Origin: Rhodosporidiobolus odoratus | Lineage: Eukaryota; Basidiomycota; Microbotryomycetes; Sporidiobolales; Sporidiobolaceae | DNA: 64,000 nt | Assembly: GCA_034387635.1 (NCBI GenBank) | Contig: JAOANU010000007.1 | Span: 248,001-312,000 of the forward strand | Reading direction: 5' to 3' | In this document: positions 58,151 to 64,000 of the stretch, piece by piece | Layout: each line of letters begins with the position of its first letter | Numbering within the stretch: the stretch's first letter is position 1 | Program-made: the position numbers and the translations under genes | Notes under the pieces: generated by a model | Told to the model about the DNA's origin: nothing | What the model saw: only the letters and a program-made list of their open reading frames with translations | The model's database searches: none

Positions 58151-59908
58151 CACCCGGCTGGAACACATAGTCAACCTGCCTGACCTCAATACTATCGGTA
58201 CATCTGGCTCTTGTCTTCCTTTTGAGTCCTCTGCTAACCGATATACCGTCTCGTAGTCGTCTCCAACAACCAACTCGGCGCTCTCCCCTCTTCCCTCTCG
58301 ACCCTTCCTTCCCTGAAAAAGATCTCCGCAGCGCACAACAAACTCACAACCTCCACCCTCCCCGACCTGTCGTCCCTCTCTCACCTCTCCGAACTGCGCC
58401 TGAACGATAACCCCTCCCTGACCTCTCTTCCCCCTCATTTCGGTATCTGGGGTAAAGCGCCACTCCTGCCCTCTGATTCCGACTCCGCGTCCGCCTTCAC
58501 CTCCGCCAAAGCAGAAGACCGTCGCCGCAGTAAAGGTCGACAAGGTCTCGAGATTCTCGACCTCGGCAACTGTGGCTTCGAGAGCTGGTTTGGGTTGAAA
58601 GAGTTGGCGAGACAGGACGGGGTGGTCAATCTGGGGTTGAAGGGGAACATGGTGGCAGAAGAGGCCATCAAGGAGAGTGGGGTTGAGGAATTTAAGCATA
58701 AGGTGCGTGTGCTTCAGCGTGAATCTGCCGAGCGCAAGAAAGCCGCCCAACTAACCGTTCACTTTTCTTCTTACATCGGTTCAATTTGCACTGTCCCTCT
58801 TCCGACGTCATGATCTCCTCTCTCCCTTAACTTCGGCCGCCACCACTCACAGCTAACCGTCCTCCTCCCCTCCCTTCGAATCCTCGACAACAACCGATTC
58901 GACCCCAAATTCGCCGACCTCAAAGCCCGCCGAGCCTCCCGAACCTCGGAACAAGTGATCCTAGAATCCGGACCTATGGGTCTAGCTCTGAACAAAGCTC
59001 GGGAAAACCCGGTCGAGATTAGCAAAGATGCGGTCAAGCTTTTGCAGATTGAACGGGAGAACAGGAAGAGGAGAAAGAGGGGGTTGGAGGAGGTTGATTT
59101 GGAGGTGGAACGGAAGAGGAGAGAGGAGAAGAGGTTGGCGAAGGAGGAGAGGAGGAAAAAGTGGGAAGAAGAGGAACTGGCTAAGAAGGAACAAGAAGAG
59201 GAGGCAAGGAAGGGCAAGAAGCGCGAAGCGGAGGAGGGCGGAGAGTCGGAGCGGAAGAAGAAGAACAGGAAGGATAAGCGGGCAGAACGGGCCACGGTGA
59301 CAGAAGGAGGAGATGCGCAAGCCAGCGGTACCGCCGCGTCTCTTCCTTCTACTACAAATTCCGCCGACGCCGACGCGCCGACGCAAAGTCGCGGCTCCAA
59401 AGCAGACAAATCCGCCTTGGCTAGCTTTGTCGGCGATTCTTCCACTTCCACTTCGACGTCGAAACCTGCCAAATCGACCAAAACGAAGCAACCCAAAGCT
59501 ATTGGCGGCTCCCTTGCCGCTACTCCGGGCGAGCTTCCGTCTCCCAACCCTCGCACAGCACCTGCATCAACGCCCGCAAAACCGCCGTCCGCTGAGCCTG
59601 AGCCTGAGAAACCTGTCAAAACGAGCGTGGCCAAGATCATCGAGGTCAGACGAACGGACGGTGCTCAGAGGAGCGGGAACGGCAAAGATAAGGGCAAGGG
59701 CAAGAAGGGTACGAATGATGAGCTGGATGCCGAGAAGGAGAGGCAAAAGCGGGAGCTGGATCTGGGGGCGTTGCTTGGTCTCGGTCAGGGAGAAGGGGAA
59801 AAGCAGGCGGGTCAAGTAGTTGAAGAGCAGCAGAAGGAGCAGGGTGGGAGTGGGTTGGCGGCTCTCGGTGGAGGGTGGGGCGGGGCGATTGGAGGTGGAT
59901 GGGATTAG
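57560..59908 (+). CDS. Leucine-rich-repeat protein with Lys/Glu-rich coiled C-terminus
   Basis: Exons 57560-57980, 58057-58197, 58257-58702 and 58853-59908 are in phase, 687 residues. The first 75 residues are basic and disordered. Then some nine LRRs of the short SDS22-like type: LSKLNLTNTTVDSIAFVATV, LTWLNVSGNNLS, VLNASHCSLTAVPSCVASLS, LKALVLSHNSLTRLEHIVNL, VVSNNQLGALPSSLSTLPSL, ISAAHNKLTTSTLPDLSSLS, LRLNDNPSLTSLP, LEILDLGNCGFESW, and a capping LRILDNNRFD. A long charged helix follows (ERENRKRRKRGLEEVDLEVE onward), then low-complexity linkers and a Gly-rich end. LRR proteins with such tails are often nucleolar or RNA-associated scaffolds; function here is not known. This is the intact member of the duplicated pair. 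Confidence 0.85.
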
Positions 59909-60237
59909 TCTTTCCGGCGAGGTAGACAGGCAACATGCTTTTCTCTCGCTGCGTATCCTGTCCGTGGCGCGAAGGTAAGCATCTTTCGCGTAGGTGTACG
60001 CTTTCGCTCGGCATAGCACGAGTATGTATGGCAGCCCGATAGGCGCCAGCAGTTGCATTCCACTCCACTGCGTTCCATTAAAGCGCAAGAGAACGATGAC
60101 CCGAAAGGAGAGCGAACGACAAGGACGTGAAAGAGCGAATAAACAGAGAACAAGAGGAAGTAGAGTGTCTGTGAACGTGAATCGAGGCCCCGAAGAAAAT
60201 TGTAATCGTCCGTTTCGTTTTTCTGTCCACCCCGATC
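59909..60237. other. Convergent intergenic stretch
   Basis: 3' flanks of the LRR gene and the Kelch gene. The first 70 nt align loosely with the start of the 1.86-kb unit (CCGGCGAGGTAGAC against CCGGCAAGATGGAC), showing what the unit's left end originally was. Confidence 0.5.
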
Positions 60238-63200
60238 TCATGCATCAGGATTTGCAACATAGAGCACCGGTTTCCGAGCCAATCCAACCTCCACCTTACC
60301 CTTCTTCCTTTTCCCCGGTGTCGGCGGTTGCGAAGGAGGTCCTCCTAACGTCGGCGACAAGGACCCCGAAGCATCGAACGTGCCACTCGATTTCCGCTCA
60401 ATCTGAGCTACGAGATCTCTGACGCTGCTTGAGCGTCTTGGTACGGAGCGGGGAGAAGAAGGAGGAGGAGAGAAGGGCGAAGAGGAGGTTGGTGAATAGA
60501 GCGGAGGGAGGGGTCGAGGTCCGACTAAACGAGCTTTTCGGGGAGAGGTAGGTGGAGCGTAGGTTGGAGTGGGTGGCTGAATGGCTGAGAGAGGCGGGAC
60601 GGGCGATTGGGAAGTGAGGGGACGAGGCGACCCGAGTTCGGAAAACGCATTACCGGCGGTCGAACCGGACCAGACGACGCTGTCCGCCGCCGGAGTACGA
60701 TGAGAGTCGGCGAAGGGGTTTTCGCCTTCGTCGTTACCGGCAAGGGTTGAGGGAGAGGAAGGGGGCAGGGTACCGAAAATGCCGTTGTCTGTCAAGCCGA
60801 GAGTAGGAGTGACCTCGACGCTTGAACCGCCACCGCTCCCGGTCCGTACTCGCTGTACGACGTCCATTTTGCGAAGGCGCTCCTCGAGGACAGACGAAGA
60901 AGCAGTTACTTCGGATGAAGCGTTCGAGGAAATTGACCGGTCATGTTCTCCCCTCAACAGGTGACCATGACCAGAAGAAGAGGGTGGGACGGGGAAGCGA
61001 CCATGTTCATCTGGTTTCGCGATTCGTGTAGAAGGGTATCTTGTTGATGGCGCAGAAGAAGACGAGATCGAAGCGGCGTCGGCGAAAGGATCCGTTTCTG
61101 CGATTGCGCCCATGCTAGGCGCAGGCGCGGGGTCGCGAATCGCTTCGTAAGCAGTCGGGGTTGGGACGTCGCTATGGTGCCTGTTCAGGCGAGACCACCA
61201 GGACGAGTTGGCTCGTGTTATGGGAGTTGAACGAGGTATACCGGTTGCGGCGAGGGAGGAAGTACCGGACGAGGTGCGAGAAAGAGTTTGCGACAAGGCA
61301 TGCGAGATCGAAGGATGGACGGGCGTGGCGGCAGTAATCGGGCTGAAGGAAGAACCGGGGAGAGAAGGGGTGGGAGACCACGGTCGAGCGATTGAGGCAG
61401 CAGCTAGTGCGGGTCGCTTGGTGGGCGAGACTTCGTTGCTCGAAGGGTAAGTCGACCGGGTCTGATGCGATCCGCTCGAGTGGGTTTGATGAGTATCAAG
61501 AGTCTGGTCGTCCTCCTCGCCGATATAGTCGTCCTCTTCTTCCCATTCCGCTATCGGCGTAAGAGCGGGATCCGCATATGCCGAATATTGCTGAGGCGGC
61601 GCCACAGCAGCGTAAGAATGTTGCTGCTGATCCCGCCCGTCCTCCTGTTGATCGTGTCCCCTACTCGCCGATGGTACGGACGACCCTCCCGCGAGTCCGA
61701 TGAACCCGCCTAGCGCACCACCGAGGTAGCTTTTCGAGCTGCTCAGCGATGATCCCTTCTCCCCCGAGCTAGGGAGATCCCAGACCCCCAATCCTCCACG
61801 ACCTTCCATCTCCTCCACTGCCCTCGGCGTCTTCGGCTCGCCCTCCTTCTCCCCCTGCTCATCATGATCCGGAAACAATTCCCATCCTCCATTCCCACCT
61901 CCTCCTCTTCGCTTCTCCGCCGCAGTCCATCCGCCTCCGACACTCCTCAAACTCGCGTTCCAAACATCACTCTCCTCATCCCTCAACATATCAAACCTCC
62001 TCTTCCTCCCTCCCGACCCTGCAAACCCAGTTCGAGGAGACAAGAACCCCACCAAGGCGCTCACCATCCCACCGCCACCCGCCGTTTCAGAAAAAGAAGA
62101 AAGGTAAGGTCTCGTCGGCAACGCCTTACCGAGAGTGTACATCTCGCTAGATTTGTAGCCTCCAGAGGTGGCCCAAGTCTCAGCCATCAACCCCGCCGAA
62201 CCTCCTCCTTCTTCTCCTTCATGTTCGCCCACACCTCCTCCACCAGAAGCACCACCGCCAGAGGTATAGACAAACTTGTTCTGATCTCTATGGCGTTTGA
62301 TCGCCACCCCAGCACCGAGGACGAGGACCAGCGCCCCGACAAGGGAGCCTACCACCGCCCCAGCGATGAGTCCTTTCGAAGGGGTTGGGGAATCGTTCGA
62401 GTCCGACTTGGAGTCGTTCTTGTCACCGTCTGAGGAGTTTGAGCCGGAGGGGTTGGATGAAGAAGGTGGGGAGGAAGCGGCCGCCCCGGGAGAGGTCCAG
62501 GCAGGATCAGACGGAGACGAGGCGGGATTGTTCGATGGTGCAGAAGAATCGCCGGAGGGCAAGGCGGGAGCGGGTGCGGTAGAAGGGCTGCTAGGGTCGA
62601 CGGCGGACGAAGCGGGCAGCGTGGCTGTAGGATCGGTGCCTGCTCCGCTCGTTGCGGAGGATGTTGCTGGCAGATTGGGGCTCAAGGATGCGGTAGAACC
62701 CGCTTTGGGGTTGGAGATCAAGCCGGAGACGGCGTAGGAAGGGTAGTAAGCGTTGAGCCAAGTATCGTTCGATGGAGCATAGATGCTGAGAGCGGACGAT
62801 AGGGGTGCGGAAGGGCCGTAACCTGATGTCGGCAACGCGAGAAGGCGCAGTATTGCAAGACGGCACGGGGTCGAGAATCAGCAGTCTTTTCGGAAGCTGA
62901 GGAAGGTCAGATACGGATAGAACAGTGAGCCTCGACGTACCAAAAGCCAATACTACCGTCTCGCCGACCATCTGCGCACTCCTTCCCCAACCCACCTCTG
63001 CCTCGCTCACCGACGTCCACCGTCCTCTCTTCGTATCCAGCACGGCCGCATCTCCGTAAACCGTCTGACCGTCCGAACTCCTCCCACCCTGAATCCAGAT
63101 CTTTCCATCCCCAATGTGTACCGCTGCTGCACCTCTCCGTCCCGTAGGAAGGGAGCCTGAGCACGAGAGGGAAGACCAAGTCCCGGTGGCAACAGAGGGA

Positions 63201-64000
63201 GACGGCGTGAAGATGTAGATTTCGGCAAGCGATGCAGCGGAGGCTGTGCCGGAGACGGACGTGACTCCACCGACTAGGTAGATGGAAGGAAGAGCCCCCG
63301 AGGTGGAGGAAGGAACGAGCACGGCGGTCCCATCAAACATGGCCGGTGGAGCTTGACCCACCGTTTCTACCTGTCGCCAGGTCGCCTCCGCTGCGTTCGC
63401 GCTTCCATCGACCGAGAGAGGGGTGGAAAGCTCCCAGAGTTCTGCAAACGTCGTTCCACTCCCGTCTGCCCGCTGACCTCCGTAAACCCAAGCTCGAGAA
63501 AAGGTGCCGTTTGTCGCAGAGGCCGTGAAAGCCAACTCGCGTCGTTCAGGCTGCGAAGGCCATGTGGCGGCCGATTCGTAAATCCAAGCTGCTGGGGACG
63601 AATCGGTCGGGGCCGAGGCGGAGGGAAGGGACAGTAACCACGACGAATCGTTGCCTGTTTGAACGGCGAATGCTGCGTCGCCAGTCGCGTCTCCGCCAAA
63701 GAAGAGACCGTCGGACGACGAGAGAGGCAGAAAGGAAGCATATGCGGCGGTCGGGCCCGAAGGCAGGTCCTCCCAAGGAGGGTTGGCGAGATCGGTGATC
63801 GGCGAGGAGAGGGAAAGAGAGAGGGAGGAAGAGGTCGAGGGGGTCGAGGTGACGGTCTGACCGGAGACGGTGGTCTTGCCGCTCAGGACAAGGAGCACGG
63901 GAGAGGTGGAAGGTGTCAACAGGGCGGTCGATTGTGCCCATCTGCGGGAGAGAGCGTTGCATGAGCTAGAGTTCGCCTTTTTTCCCGTCAATGCGAGCTC
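60238..64000 (-). CDS. Kelch-repeat single-pass membrane protein, 5' end outside window
   Basis: Visible exons 63941-62941 and 62822-60238 (intron 62823-62940), about 1195 residues; a CAG acceptor at 63944-63942 shows that an upstream exon, presumably with the signal peptide, lies beyond 64000. The N-terminal part has Kelch-type beta-propeller blades: RRELAFTASATNGTFSRAWV then YGGQ, FDGTAVLVPS to IYLVGG, GRRGAAAVHIGDGKIWIQGG, WGRSAQMVGETVVLAFG. A Ser/Thr/Pro-rich stalk (62700-62390) precedes one membrane span (GLIAGAVVGSLVGALVLVLG) and basic stop-transfer KRHRDQ. The cytosolic tail of about 660 residues is Ser/Pro-rich with short conserved-looking motifs and a basic C-terminus (KRKKGKVEVGLARKPVLYVA). 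Architecture suggests a surface sensor or polarity factor; role unknown. Confidence 0.85.

Overview
The window looks like nuclear DNA of a basidiomycete yeast, most likely a red yeast of the Rhodotorula/Rhodosporidium type (Pucciniomycotina). This is inference: the genes are G/C-rich and closely packed, most are cut by many 45-120 nt introns with GTGCGT/GTACGT-like donors, and the set is fungal (ERG11, AP-3, GPI16, DSS1, CMC2, MIC10). There is no operon-like layout and no rRNA, tRNA or CRISPR array was seen. Exon limits below were read by hand from GT-AG (sometimes GC-AG) signals and reading phase, so single junctions may be wrong although the products are mostly clear.

Left part (1-16 kb): 5' part of ERG11 (lanosterol 14-alpha-demethylase, runs off the left edge), MIC10 with an unusual C-terminal tail, a frameshifted F-box gene, a Ser/Pro-rich phosphoprotein, an AMSH/Sst2 JAMM deubiquitinase, glycine-cleavage T protein, a thioredoxin-TPR fusion and a 3-methyladenine DNA glycosylase with an acidic insertion.

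Middle (17-41 kb): an unrecognised three-exon gene (family member A), a membrane-anchored histidine acid phosphatase, AP-3 beta, CMC2 diverging from a histidine phosphatase, a zinc alcohol dehydrogenase with a 12-nt exon, an unidentified gene with a GC-AG intron, a stand-alone sugar-transferase domain like the N-terminal half of plant L-arabinokinase, a 2-oxoglutarate oxygenase, a probable Mediator subunit 27, a secreted Thr/Ser-rich protein and GPI16.

Right part (41-64 kb) is the unusual region. The divergent pair DSS1(-)/LRR gene(+) at 41.1-45.8 kb occurs again at 56.7-59.9 kb. In the first place DSS1 is whole and the LRR gene is broken; in the second the LRR gene is whole and DSS1 is broken. 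A block of about 1.24 kb over the shared promoter is almost identical in both places, while the broken parts on either side are much more diverged, which suggests recent gene conversion on an older duplication. Between the two lies about 11 kb of more A/T-rich mosaic DNA: two nearly identical 1.86 kb units, each holding an unrecognised membrane-protein gene and ending in a perfect hairpin; an inverted third copy of one of its exons; an unrecognised multi-exon gene; a double CCHC zinc-knuckle gene; and family member B, an inverted copy of the gene at 17-18 kb. The window ends in a Kelch-repeat membrane protein that runs off the right edge.
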